A DNA stretch of 64,000 nt. Source: Aphis gossypii. Taxonomy: Eukaryota; Arthropoda; Insecta; Hemiptera; Aphididae. Below, in pieces: positions 25,124-36,099 of the stretch (its first letter is position 1; each line of letters starts with the position of its first letter). Below the pieces are notes generated by a model. The model searched no databases and was not told where the DNA came from. It was given only the letters and a program-made list of their open reading frames with translations. Where the stretch lies: NCBI RefSeq assembly GCF_020184175.1, contig NC_065532.1:24552001-24616000 (forward strand), read 5' to 3'. The translations under genes were made by a program, and so were the position numbers.

Positions 25124-28100
25124 CTATATAGCAGTAAGAAAGTTATCCACTATAGAAATAAACTTTTGTGGGTACATAAAGTGTATGATATGCTTGGCAT
25201 CTGGAAGTATTTCAAGTCTGCAATAAAAAAAAAAAATCTATGATCATAAAAATAATAGACAATACATAATTGAAAGTAGTTGTTAATTTCCATGTTATAT
25301 AATATTATAAAGTGTTGATAATAATACCTTAGTTAGGATTGTACTTGCAGTTTAAAACATTGTTGTATGTAGGGTAAATTTTAAGAGCCTAATCCTAATG
25401 TTCCTCTGCTTATATTAACTTATTAGCTTATCTGTGCGAGAGACGGTTGCACACTAAAACCGGGCGACGTGTGTAGGTACGTGCATGTGTGCGCAGGCGG
25501 CAGCTACACGCAAAACCCGACGCTCTTGTTGTCTTCGTTGTGATTTGTTGAAGGTAAAGAGTGGACTGTATGTGTTATGTATCAACAGGGCGCTGTTGAG
25601 TAAAGGCACCCAACCCAAAATACAAAAGAACAATGGATCTTTGACGATTAACAAAATATATACAAATTTATTGCATCGTGTATACCAACAAAGTACTACT
25701 TAAAACTAAGGTTAGTAGATGATAATAACAATACGCGACCAAAATACGATCGGAAGATCAATACATCGAAGAATAATAATATATTTACAATACGTCGTAG
25801 ACGAAAAAAAAGGAATAATTATAATAATAATAATAATAATGTCAAAGTGACGAGTATACAAAACAAAACAAATGATAACAATATAAAATCGTGTGTACGA
25901 CCTGGTAACCGGGTGGGTCGATGATAACACGACGATGCCGCTGGGCTTCTGCAGCAGCTGGTCTGGCACGACGATGAGACTCCGGCGGTGATGACGTCAC
26001 TCGCACTACCGTTGAATTCGACGAAACGTCGAATACACCACGTACGTATCTGCGTAACAAGGACGGCGGACGGAACACGTGGGCGCGTGAACGAGCGGGG
26101 CTCGGCTTCGCACGGTAAAGATTAGACGGACGGCGGACACGCAACAAAACTTTAACTCCGACACGGGCGGCCGTGACTCGAATCGCAGGAACAACTCCGG
26201 TCCCCGAGGGCGATGAGTCGGTGAACACGAGGGGTTCACGGTAAAAGGCCAACACGGTTGACTAACGACAGCACGGTGATATGCCGAGAGGCTAACGGGC
26301 CAAAACACACACGTTACGTACGTGAACGCGGGGCGCAAGCTCACTCGGATATATGACAACATTGCCAAAACTTTAAAAAAGGCGAACAAGAAACCGGTGA
26401 CGGGGCACCAGACCGTGGAGCGGAGACATTTTCTTGAAGACAAAACGGGGGACGACGCGAAACCACGCGGGGGGGAACGGTTGCGACGACACGCGCCTAC
26501 CGGATGCAAAAGGCACTACAAGAGTGACTGCAGCACACCCCGCGGCAAAAACGCTCGTACTGGTGATCTGTACCCAACATTTTCTCCCCGGGTTGGAAGA
26601 CTAGGGCGTCTTTCAAGAAACCATCTGACATGAATCTGCACGTTGAGGTTCAGATCGTACACATTACAAAACATACGGAGCTAATGATACATAAGTACAT
26701 AGATAACATAATTAGCATAAAACAAATGTGACTAATGCACAAAAAAATTAAAAAAAAAATACAAATATAAAAATACATTGAATGGTACAGCGATACATAT
26801 ACAAATTTAAAAAAGGATGGAGGATGAACGAGAGGATGCCGGACAGTCTACTTATCTGTTGGCAGTTTAACAACTTTAACCACCGGTCTCTTCATCTCCC
26901 CATCTTGTGTGATGATGGTAACTACGCGGACGATTTGGTCTGGACCTGGATGAACAGCTGTAATACGTCCCATCCGCCACACGGAAGGAGGCTGATTTGG
27001 AGCATCCACAATGACAAGATCACCCACCTTAAGGTTATCCTGGATAGTAGTCCATTTCTGACGCCCCTGTAGTGTATTCAAGTACTCCCGTGACCATCGC
27101 TTCCAGAACGACTGATGCATTTGTCGAAGAAGCTGCCAACGTGTCAGTCGATTCATCGGAACCTCGCTGAGGTTTACTTCTGGTATCTCCATGATTGGTT
27201 GTCCGATGAGGAAATGTCCAGGGGTCAAGGCAGTGTGATCATGTGGGTCCATCGACGTTGGAGTGAGGGGGCGTGAGTTCAGAATTCCCTCAATTCGAAC
27301 ACACAATGTCTCGAGCTCTTCGTAGGTAAGCACTTGAGTGCCAATCACTCGTTTCAAGTGGAATTTCACGCTTTTGATGCCCGCCTCCCAGAGGCCACCA
27401 AAATGCGGCGTGGCAGGTGGGTTAAAATGCCAATCACAAACGACATGAGCGGACACCTGGGCTTGGACGGTTTTATCCCGAAATATCTGTTTTAACTGTC
27501 TAGCAGCACCAACATAGTTTGTGCCACAATCTGAATACATATGTGCTGGTACACCGCGGCGGGCGACAAATCGATCTAGAGCGGCGAGAAACGCGTCGGC
27601 TGTCAAATCGGAAACAATTTCAACATGTATGGCTTTGGTAGCCATACAAACAAATAGCGCAATGTAGACTTTAGTGGTTTTCGTGTTTCGCCTCTTACAC
27701 TCCTTGATGAGGTATGGTCCTCCGTAATCCGTGCCCACACTAGAAAACGCACGAACTGAATGGACGCGAGCTTCAGGCAGGATACCCATACGGGGTGTTG
27801 GATGTAGTGCTTTGTGCCTTGTGCACGTGACGCACTTAAAAATGACACGACGAACGGCCTCCCGGCATGACACAATCCAAAATTCTTGACGTAGCATCGC
27901 GATGATGAGTTTCGGTCCTGCGTGTAAGAGTCTTCGATGAAATGCGGTGATCAGCAGTGACGTGACATGAGATTCCTTCGGAAGTAGATACGGGTGTTTC
28001 GCATCATCACTCAACATTGAACGCTGCAGCCGCCCGCCTACTCGAATTAAACCATTATGATCCAGAAAAGGGGCTAGTTGAGCCATAGTAGGAGGGGTTA

Positions 28101-31100
28101 CGATGTGGCTTGGTTTGGCCAGTTGTTTCAGGAGCTCTTGAAAATGCGTTCGCTGAGTGACTCGGACGGCAAGTCGCATAGCACGCTGCAATTCATCGGG
28201 CGTGAGACAGTCGGCGTCGGTAGGGCGCTTGAGAATTACTCGATCTATGAAGCGCAAAGAATATGCCAATGCTCGTTGAAGACGAGACCACGATGAAAAT
28301 CTAAGTAAAAAGTTATCAAAGTTCGGCGCTTCACGAACAACCAACACGCACGCGGACGTAGTTTTCACTTCAGGTAAATGTTGAGGACTGAGCGATTGGA
28401 TGAGTGGCCCTGGCCAACTCTCTTCCGGAAAATGTATGAATGGTGGACCTTTCCAATGCAAGCTACATGTTACGAGGTCGTCAGGCAATAATCCACGTGA
28501 TGAAGGGTCAGCAGGGTTATCAATAGTAGACACATGGGACCAATCGCACTCTGGGAGTAGGGAACGAATCTTGGCTACTCGGTTGGTAACAAAAATCTTA
28601 AAAAACTTTTGGTCGGTAGTGAGCCATGACAGCACTATGGACGAATCTGTCCAAGCACGCACTCTTGACACCGGAACAATGGACGTGATCTTCAGGTGGA
28701 GCCGGTGTAACAATTGAGCCAATAAGAGGGCTGCACATAACTCTAACCTAGGTATGGTGAGAGATTCGTCCTTTTCACTGCCTTTCAAAGGGGCGACCTT
28801 GGTCTTGCATGTCACAAGGGAGATGGACACCTTGTCCGTCCTATCCACAACGCGGAGGTATACCGTGGCAGCATAACCCTTTTGCGAGGCGTCGGCAAAC
28901 CCTAATAATTGGACATCCTTAAATCCTCTGGTGTCAATATGGCGGGCGATTACTATGTTGCCCAACGACGGTAACTCTGCCAAGAAATGACGCCAAGCTG
29001 TCTGTAGATGTAGGGGAAGCGGAGTGTCCCACTCTAATTGTGTCTGCCAAAGTTGTTGCATGAATGATTTCGCCCACAATAACATCGGACCGAGAGCACC
29101 AATGGGGTCGAATAATCTAGCAATGGCAGATAATACCCCTCGTTTTGTATTGGGCGTGTCCTCGACATTCGTGTGATAACCAAAGGTATCGGTAACGGGG
29201 TCCCAATGTAGGCCTAGTACTTTCAATGATGGTTCATCTTTAGGTTCGAAGGAAGGACAATTAGCTCGATCTTCAGGCGGAATGCAGTCCAAAATTCTGG
29301 AGCTATTGCTACACCACTTTTTCAGGCTACAACCAGCTGAACGAAGTAGTCCTATTGTATGATTTTGCACCTGATTCAATTCTTCTTCCGTATTCCGTCC
29401 TACCACAATGTCGTCGACGTAGGTATGATTAGTTAAGACGCCCTTGGCGGCGGAAAAAGGTGGTTCCGCGCAAGCGTCCAAAGCATGTAAAACACGTATG
29501 GCCAAAAATGGAGCGGAACTTAAACCATACGTAACTGTCAGCAATTCGTATTCCTGGATCTCCAGTTCCGGGGAATGTCGCCAAAGAATGTGTTGGAACA
29601 CGCAGTCTTCATCACGGACCTTGATCTGACGGTACATCTTTACGATGTCAGCAATGAAAATATATTTGTATAACCGGCATGTGAGCAAGAGTTCACTTAT
29701 GTCATTTTGTAGTTTCGGCCCAACACAAAGAATATCATTGAGAGAAACTCCTGACGATGACTTCGCTGACGCGTCGAAAACTACCCGTAATTTAGACTTA
29801 TCGCCATCCCGCTTCACTACCGCGTGGTGAGGTATATAATATTTACCAGGTCGGGTGGCAACCTTCATGTGTCCTAACGCCAGGTAGTCATTCATGAAAG
29901 ATCGATATGACTCATACAACAATTTGTCTTTTTGGAGGCGATTTTCCAAATTCAGAAGACGTTTCAAAGCTAAAGATCGGGATTCTCCGAGTTGACATGA
30001 TGACGAACTAATTCCGGCCTTGGGAGGGGATATCCGAATACCATCGTCATTAGTGAAAACGTGGTGTCGAAACGGTAAGGCAACACAAAAACGCCCATCT
30101 GCATCTCGTGATGTAGATTTGGTAAACCACCTTTCACACAGCTCATCTTCCGTGGTAGGAACTGCGGGAACGCCGGGTTCTTCAATTGACCAAAAACGAT
30201 GTAATAAAGTGTCTATCGACGGACTAGACGTAAGCAACAATGATGTACGCGGGGCGGAAGCCCTACTAAGAGGGTTCACTAATCCCATTATAATCCATCC
30301 CAGATGGCTGTCCATGGCTGAAGGAAAACCGGCAGTGTGTTTTACTATCGACTCAGAACGGATAAGAAACGGATATAAATCCCCTCCAAGTAGCATGTCG
30401 ATCTGAGACGGAGTGTCGAACTGGGGATCGGCCAATACTAAATGTTGATATCGTGTGCGTATCTCTGGCGGTAGTGGCGTAGACGGCAACACAGACGTCA
30501 ACTTGGGAAGAATTATTAACTCGTGGCAATTAAATTTTGGATTCGACATATGGTGTGGTATGAACGAACAAGACGTACTACCTCTAACTTGGGTAACCGG
30601 ACTTTGAGATAGACCAACTATTTCACTTTCACATTTACGTCGGGCCAATCCTATGCGAGCTACACAATCCGTAGTAATTGCTGATATTTGAGACCCACTG
30701 TCCAATAATACGCGCACCATATGATAATTTCCACGCGCATCTAGAACACGAACAATGGCTGTACCCAATAGCACCGTAGTACCCGACGCTGACATGCCCG
30801 AAAACTTAGTATTGACGCTTCCACCCTCTCCACCGTCGATTGAGACGCGTTCCTGATTGGTGGTGATCGTAGGTTCTGATTCTGATGAAAAATGTAACAA
30901 CGTGTGATGACGTTGTTGACATTTTCCGCAAAGGTATTTGGATTTACATGTGTCTACCATGTGCGTCGAACTCAGACATGAAAAACATAATTTATTTGTT
31001 CGAGCGTATTCCCGACGTCGTGGCACGGGAAATGTTTTAAATTCTGGACAGCGATAGCGAAAATATGTTCACCACGATTACAAATAGTACAATGCTTTGC

Positions 31101-34100
31101 CTTATTCAATTTTGGCGAATGCGACGACGAACCTTTTGCCTTATGAACATTGCTACTTGCGGCGGTAAAAGCAAAACTTCGGCGCGTTGGATTTTGGAAA
31201 CTTATTAGATCGAGTTTCAGACTTGTCAACACCCTGGATGTTTTCCAATATCTTGACACGTTTTTGAACAAAAGTAACAAGAGTATCAAAATTCGGAATA
31301 GTGGCTTGACAGATATCCGCTTCAAACAACTGACGTGTTTTCGGATCTAATACACGTGAACCCAAAAAAAACAACATGAAACCCGCGAGATCTTCGACTC
31401 CGAGTAATTTTAACGTAGACACATTTTCTTTGAAAATATTTAAAAACGTAGTCAGAGCTGGTACTGATTCTTGAGCGATAGGTTTGAAAGCGAAAAGCTT
31501 GTCCAAATGAGCAGTTGCGAGCAATCGTTTATTTTCGAATCGGTCTGTGAGCGCTGCCCACGCAACATTATAATTCGCCGCCGACAATGGAATTGATTTG
31601 ATCACAGATAACGCAGAACTGGTCAAACTCTGTGACAAAAAATGAAATTTGTGTACATTGTCGATATTGGAATCTTCATGTACCAGCGATTTAAAAGTAT
31701 CACGGAACGCACACCAATTTGTAACAGACCCGTCGAAAGACGGCAACTCAATTTTCGGAAGCGCGCTAAACGATTGTCGGATCGGCACCGGTTGTATAGC
31801 TACGGGCGTATTCGACGTGCGATCAAATATTTCGTAAATTTCGTCAACAATAGCTTCGACGGTATCCGTTACGGGTGAATCGATTTCATCGTACTCATCG
31901 GAACGACCGACAGTGACCAGCGAATTAATAATAACACTTTGTTCGGCTTGAAAACGAGAAAAGAGATTGTCTAACCGTTTTACACTTGATGATAATTGTT
32001 CACGTTTCGCGGGATCGTTCATAGATAATCTCGCGATGTTCAAAATATCAGATATTGATTTTTGTGCGCGGTTACGTGCAATTCGCGCGCATTCCAACGC
32101 TTGCTCGGCTGCTTCAGCATCAATTTTCTTGGTTTTCGGCGGCATTATCGATAAGTACTAGTGCAACGTGTCGAACAATTTGATACGAAGACAACGATTT
32201 TGTGAACGATCCGGACCGTAAGGACCAAAAATGTGCGAGAGACGGTTGCACACTAAAACCGGGCGACGTGTGTAGGTACGTGCATGTGTGCGCAGGCGGC
32301 AGCTACACGCAAAACCCGACGCTCTTGTTGTCTTCGTTGTGATTTGTTGAAGGTAAAGAGTGGACTGTATGTGTTATGTATCAACAGGGCGCTGTTGAGT
32401 AAAGGCACCCAACCCAAAATACAAAAGAACAATGGATCTTTGACGATTAACAAAATATATACAAATTTATTGCATCGTGTATACCAACAAAGTACTACTT
32501 AAAACTAAGGTTAGTAGATGATAATAACAATACGCGACCAAAATACGATCGGAAGATCAATACATCGAAGAATAATAATATATTTACAATACGTCGTAGA
32601 CGAAAAAAAAGGAATAATTATAATAATAATAATAATGTCAAAGTGACGAGTATACAAAACAAAACAAATGATAACAATATAAAATCGTGTGTACGACCTG
32701 GTAACCGGGTGGGTCGATGATAACACGACGATGCCGCTGGGCTTCTGCAGCAGCTGGTCTGGCACGACGATGAGACTCCGGCGGTGATGACGTCACTCGC
32801 ACTACCGTTGAATTCGACGAAACGTCGAATACACCACGTACGTATCTGCGTAACAAGGACGGCGGACGGAACACGTGGGCGCGTGAACGAGCGGGGCTCG
32901 GCTTCGCACGGTAAAGATTAGACGGACGGCGGACACGCAACAAAACTTTAACTCCGACACGGGCGGCCGTGACTCGAATCGCAGGAACAACTCCGGTCCC
33001 CGAGGGCGATGAGTCGGTGAACACGAGGGGTTCACGGTAAAAGGCCAACACGGTTGACTAACGACAGCACGGTGATATGCCGAGAGGCTAACGGGCCAAA
33101 ACACACGTTACGTACGTGAACGCGGGGCGCAAGCTCACTCGGATATATGACAACATTGCCAAAACTTTAAAAAAGGCGAACAAGAAACCGGTGACGGGGC
33201 ACCAGACCGTGGAGCGGAGACATTTTCTTGAAGACAAAACGGGGGACGACGCGAAACCACGCGGGGGGGAACGGTTGCGACGACACGCGCCTACCGGATG
33301 CAAAAGGCACTACAAGAGTGACTGCAGCACACCCCGCGGCAAAAACGCTCGTACTGGTGATCTGTACCCAACATTATCAATACTTCTATGTTAAACTTTT
33401 CATTCTTTTCAGTGTTATGGTGTCCATTTATTTTTTACTAACACTATACTATACAAGGTATTCATAACATGACAGTTTCAGTCATATGCTTTTTATTTTA
33501 AAGTGTACAGCCTAAGATAGCTCAATAATTACAATAATTACAAAATAAAAAAATTACAAGTATATTGTATGATAAACTAGCTTCCAAAATTAAAATGATT
33601 ACAGTTTTTATAAGAGTTACATATTGAGTATGTAGTGGAGATTAAAAGAAATACTAATGAAAATGGTCGTTTATGCAGAGCAGGGTAATAAAATAAAATT
33701 AATTGAAGGTAAAAATAGATAGACAAGAGTTTAGGAAGGAATTTAAAGCTTGAAGGTATAACAGAGTCAGATAGGGCGATAGGCTGTTAAATAATTATTC
33801 GAGTTAAAACTTAAAATTCATATTATAACTTAATAAGTCTTAGAAGTTGGACACTTATGTACGAAATTGTTAAGAATTAAGATGTGTTTAATTTACAAAC
33901 TAAATTATTAACATGTTAGGTATAATCGAACCATAAGTCATAACTTATTAAGTGACTGGCGACTGCAGTTTGTGGAATTAAAATTTAAGTTTTTCTTAGG
34001 ACGAAGATCATAAAAAGAACAACATTTTTTTTATTGACAATGTTAAGACAATATACCTTAGTAGATAAATTAAATTATTTCTTCATGTCTACTCTATTTT

Positions 34101-36080
34101 AACCGATTACGAACCGATTGAAATTCTAAAAACAGACGTGTCTTATTATTTATGCACACTTAGACCCCTATACTTGGTAACACGCTGTGATTACCCGGGA
34201 CACTACCCCTACCTATACCTATTATTGTCTTTTGATCAAATAATATTGTGTTGTACGCTGTATGTTCACTCACGTCGAGCCCTTGATGTTATCGTGCAGG
34301 TATACGGCGTGCTCGATCGGTACGAGCTCATCCTCTGATCCGTGCAGGATGAGCGTGGGCGCTTTTATTTCGGCCAGTACTCCGCGGCATACGTCACCGT
34401 CGTCTTCGTCGAGTATTTTATGGAAGGCATCTATCCACCCGGACCAAGTGTCCGACACGTACTTCTCGCCGTACATTTGGAATTGAGGAAGTCTCCTCTT
34501 CTCAGACCACGCGTGGACGTCGCGCGTCGTCTCGTAGATTTCGAGATCTTTGCTAGTGACGTATGCGTTGCAGCTCCACACCACTAGCTTTTCCACTCGG
34601 TCAACGGCTTTGGACGCTGCGATCAGAGCTGTGCAACCGCCGTTGCACCAGCCCAACATCGAATACCTGTCGATGCACAACGCCTACATCCGAAACGGAG
34701 AAATTATCGTTAGCACACACTTCCATAGGCGTATCGATTTAATGATATTATAATATTACCTCCATGAGCGCAATGGCGCAATCGGCGTCACGGTACAAAA
34801 ATCCCGGTGAAAAATCTCTGTTCGGCGGTCGACTCAAACCGTAACCGGGAGGATCCCATATGTACATCGTATATTTTTCTCGATCGAAGTTTTCTGTCAG
34901 TGGTTTAAAATTAGTAACTTGACCTAGAGAAGTAATTAATACTTTATAATATTACAATATAGAAAAATTTAACATTGTCAAACATCTAAACCTTTTACTA
35001 GACTAAGTCAATTTATTAATATACTCGCCGTACCTAAAGCTCCAGGAAAAATCAACAATTTCTGTGGTCCATTTCCAATTTTAAAGTAGTTTATCTCAAA
35101 GCCTTTGACTTTGATTTTCGTCGAATTCTGTATAACAGGAATACATTTAAAAGTATAATTTTTGTTGTGAATTGTAAAATAAATATTTATCATAAGATAT
35201 TTTTTTGTAAAAGAGGACATTTAATTGCTAGGTAAAATGTAACAGGTGAATCATACTCCCGGGAGGTATTATAATTAGGAGGTTTAGTTTTTCTGTCACA
35301 CCACTACTGTAGTTAGTGTTATTAGTTATTACTATATTATATTATACACAAATTGATTTTAAGAAGTATAAACTAGAATATTCTTAAAATTTATAAATAC
35401 AAAAATAATTCGTTAAACAATAATTATGAAATTAATATACGAGTATTTACAATTATTTTTTGTTGAAAAGAAACGGAGTGTGATAAGTTAATATGACACA
35501 TCATAGTATCATACACTTATACCTATTGCCAATGCTGTGGTTGTACAAAAAACAGAGGGTATACTTTACATGTTATAAATGTTATACAACCAATCGTCGT
35601 TAGGTGTTTTGGTATAGGTACATATATAGAATACATAGGTACCTATTGTGATCAAATTAAAAAAAAACAAAACATTTCTTTTTTCATTATTCAAATAATT
35701 TAAAAAAATATTTCGAATATTTTTGCTGATTATTTTGTAGATAAGTAACGCAGCATATTAGGTAATATAATATGGTAATATATATATATTTATTAAACAA
35801 TTGTTTTCCGTGACTAAATTTTTCATATTTTCAAAAACAAAATGTTCTAAAAGAAAGCCTGCAAGGTATTTACTATTCAATAAAAAAATGTATATACCAT
35901 CGAAAATATTTCATGGTGAAAGTATTTAAAAATGTTTTTAAATTTTGAATATTTTTAATGAAAATCTTCACAGCACTGTGTATTTGTGTATAGATTCAAC
36001 TGTCCAAGAAATATATTTTATATTTTAACAGAAGCATGATTCATTACCATCTCTGTAGTAACTGTGGTTTGTTGATTCAT
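25124..36080 (-). CDS. BPHL/valacyclovir-hydrolase-like alpha/beta hydrolase, copy 1, Cys nucleophile
   Basis: Five exons: 36080-36048, 35127-35034, 34923-34760, 34683-34274 and 25217-25124. Phases are consistent and the product is 264 aa (human BPHL is 291 with its targeting leader). It has the alpha/beta-hydrolase landmarks: oxyanion strand LLIFPGALG, WDPPGYGLSRPP, nucleophile elbow LGWCNGG, acid motif LILHGSEDELVP and base motif AKHIIH. Spacing Cys110-Asp215-His243 equals Ser122-Asp227-His255 of human BPHL. The family hydrolyses esters of amino acids and related substrates. The nucleophile is Cys and the following acidic residue, which in BPHL contacts the substrate amino group, is Asn111; substrate and activity are therefore uncertain. 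The last intron (about 9.06 kb) contains a whole BEL retrotransposon in the same orientation. The assignment of exon 5 across that element rests on homology with copies 2 and 3. Confidence 0.85.
25428..25432. repeat. Target-site duplication TTATC (left)
   Basis: TTATC immediately precedes the left LTR and is repeated at 33374-33378 right after the other LTR. This gives a 5-bp duplication typical of BEL/Pao integration. Confidence 0.9.
25433..26579 (-). repeat. 3' LTR of the BEL element (left end)
   Basis: 1147 bp, beginning TGTGCGAGAG and ending CCCAACA on the plus strand. It has one more AAT unit (near 25835) and one more AC unit (near 26310) than the other LTR. A minus-strand AATAAA at 25667-25672 may serve as the element's poly(A) signal. 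Confidence 0.95.
26848..31026 (-). CDS. pol: BEL/Pao Pol polyprotein (protease, RT, RNase H, integrase)
   Basis: A 1392-residue open frame. In order it shows a CCHC-type zinc knuckle region near the start (LCFSCLSSTHMVDTC), a retropepsin active site (VLLDSGSQ, about residue 106), reverse transcriptase with YVDD, and RNase H (FADASQKGY and WTDSSIVLSWL). The integrase has an HHCC finger (CVTCTRH) and DDE core landmarks (VGTDYGGPY, SDCGTNY, FGGLWEAG). The first Met is internal: the same frame is open upstream past it and carries more of the zinc-finger region, so Pol is normally fused to Gag. The link to Gag is broken by frame changes (see findings). The core enzyme domains appear uninterrupted. 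Confidence 0.93.
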   Translation of the reverse strand: MPRRREYARTNKLCFSCLSSTHMVDTCKSKYLCGKCQQRHHTLLHFSSESEPTITTNQERVSIDGGEGGSVNTKFSGMSASGTTVLLGTAIVRVLDARGNYHMVRVLLDSGSQISAITTDCVARIGLARRKCESEIVGLSQSPVTQVRGSTSCSFIPHHMSNPKFNCHELIILPKLTSVLPSTPLPPEIRTRYQHLVLADPQFDTPSQIDMLLGGDLYPFLIRSESIVKHTAGFPSAMDSHLGWIIMGLVNPLSRASAPRTSLLLTSSPSIDTLLHRFWSIEEPGVPAVPTTEDELCERWFTKSTSRDADGRFCVALPFRHHVFTNDDGIRISPPKAGISSSSCQLGESRSLALKRLLNLENRLQKDKLLYESYRSFMNDYLALGHMKVATRPGKYYIPHHAVVKRDGDKSKLRVVFDASAKSSSGVSLNDILCVGPKLQNDISELLLTCRLYKYIFIADIVKMYRQIKVRDEDCVFQHILWRHSPELEIQEYELLTVTYGLSSAPFLAIRVLHALDACAEPPFSAAKGVLTNHTYVDDIVVGRNTEEELNQVQNHTIGLLRSAGCSLKKWCSNSSRILDCIPPEDRANCPSFEPKDEPSLKVLGLHWDPVTDTFGYHTNVEDTPNTKRGVLSAIARLFDPIGALGPMLLWAKSFMQQLWQTQLEWDTPLPLHLQTAWRHFLAELPSLGNIVIARHIDTRGFKDVQLLGFADASQKGYAATVYLRVVDRTDKVSISLVTCKTKVAPLKGSEKDESLTIPRLELCAALLLAQLLHRLHLKITSIVPVSRVRAWTDSSIVLSWLTTDQKFFKIFVTNRVAKIRSLLPECDWSHVSTIDNPADPSSRGLLPDDLVTCSLHWKGPPFIHFPEESWPGPLIQSLSPQHLPEVKTTSACVLVVREAPNFDNFLLRFSSWSRLQRALAYSLRFIDRVILKRPTDADCLTPDELQRAMRLAVRVTQRTHFQELLKQLAKPSHIVTPPTMAQLAPFLDHNGLIRVGGRLQRSMLSDDAKHPYLLPKESHVTSLLITAFHRRLLHAGPKLIIAMLRQEFWIVSCREAVRRVIFKCVTCTRHKALHPTPRMGILPEARVHSVRAFSSVGTDYGGPYLIKECKRRNTKTTKVYIALFVCMATKAIHVEIVSDLTADAFLAALDRFVARRGVPAHMYSDCGTNYVGAARQLKQIFRDKTVQAQVSAHVVCDWHFNPPATPHFGGLWEAGIKSVKFHLKRVIGTQVLTYEELETLCVRIEGILNSRPLTPTSMDPHDHTALTPGHFLIGQPIMEIPEVNLSEVPMNRLTRWQLLRQMHQSFWKRWSREYLNTLQGRQKWTTIQDNLKVGDLVIVDAPNQPPSVWRMGRITAVHPGPDQIVRVVTIITQDGEMKRPVVKVVKLPTDK
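31027..31152 (-). other. Gag-Pol junction with frame disruptions
   Basis: Coding similarity continues here but switches frame. Gag ends in a premature stop at about 31153. The linker with the first zinc-knuckle cysteines (KHCTIC) lies in a second frame, and the next part of the finger lies in the Pol frame. BEL elements normally read through this point as one polyprotein, so two small indels are likely. Programmed frameshifting or an assembly error cannot be excluded. Confidence 0.6.
31153..32145 (-). CDS. gag: BEL/Pao Gag (capsid-type) N-terminal part
   Basis: A 330-aa frame from ATG at 32145, with a charged coiled-coil-like leader, then LPKIELPSFDGSVTNWCAFRDTF, the conserved opening of BEL/Pao-type Gag, and a helix-rich capsid region. 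It terminates shortly before the zinc-knuckle region, where the reading moves to another frame. The start lies about 85 bp inside the 5' LTR boundary, close behind the primer-binding site. Confidence 0.9.
   Translation of the reverse strand: MPPKTKKIDAEAAEQALECARIARNRAQKSISDILNIARLSMNDPAKREQLSSSVKRLDNLFSRFQAEQSVIINSLVTVGRSDEYDEIDSPVTDTVEAIVDEIYEIFDRTSNTPVAIQPVPIRQSFSALPKIELPSFDGSVTNWCAFRDTFKSLVHEDSNIDNVHKFHFLSQSLTSSALSVIKSIPLSAANYNVAWAALTDRFENKRLLATAHLDKLFAFKPIAQESVPALTTFLNIFKENVSTLKLLGVEDLAGFMLFFLGSRVLDPKTRQLFEADICQATIPNFDTLVTFVQKRVKILENIQGVDKSETRSNKFPKSNAPKFCFYRRK
32232..33373 (-). repeat. 5' LTR of the BEL element (right end)
   Basis: 1142 bp, essentially identical to 25433-26579. It would hold the element promoter, reading leftwards. 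Confidence 0.95.
33374..34273. other. Remaining last-intron sequence of hydrolase copy 1
   Basis: Starts with the second TTATC. It is AT-rich and non-coding. From about 34162 it is closely similar to the copy 2 intron at 46766-46869. Confidence 0.7.
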
Positions 36081-36099
36081 CGCGAACAACGACGTAATA

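Larger units (their letters stand above)
25433..33373 (-). mobile_element. Full-length BEL/Pao LTR retrotransposon (7.94 kb)
   Basis: It is bounded by two LTRs of 1147 and 1142 bp with TG...CA ends and a TTATC target duplication, and is transcribed from the minus strand. A primer-binding-like site (TGGTCCTTACGGTCCGGA) lies a few bases inside the 5' LTR at about 32211-32228. A polypurine tract (GGGGAGAAAA, minus strand) lies at 26580-26589 next to the 3' LTR. Gag and Pol lie between them. The LTRs differ, as far as I can see, only by one AAT unit and one AC unit, so the insertion is recent. It lies in the last intron of hydrolase copy 1, same orientation. The many short open frames seen identically in both LTRs are not genes. 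Confidence 0.95.

Noticed and set aside
25454..26633. Several predicted proteins on both strands, repeated exactly at 32253-33394
   Set aside because: These are the two LTRs of the BEL element; open frames in LTRs are not separate genes.
34262..34753. Plus-strand frames opposite hydrolase copy 1, and the same at 46858-47346
   Set aside because: Antisense shadows of exon 4; the minus strand carries the conserved alpha/beta-hydrolase motifs.
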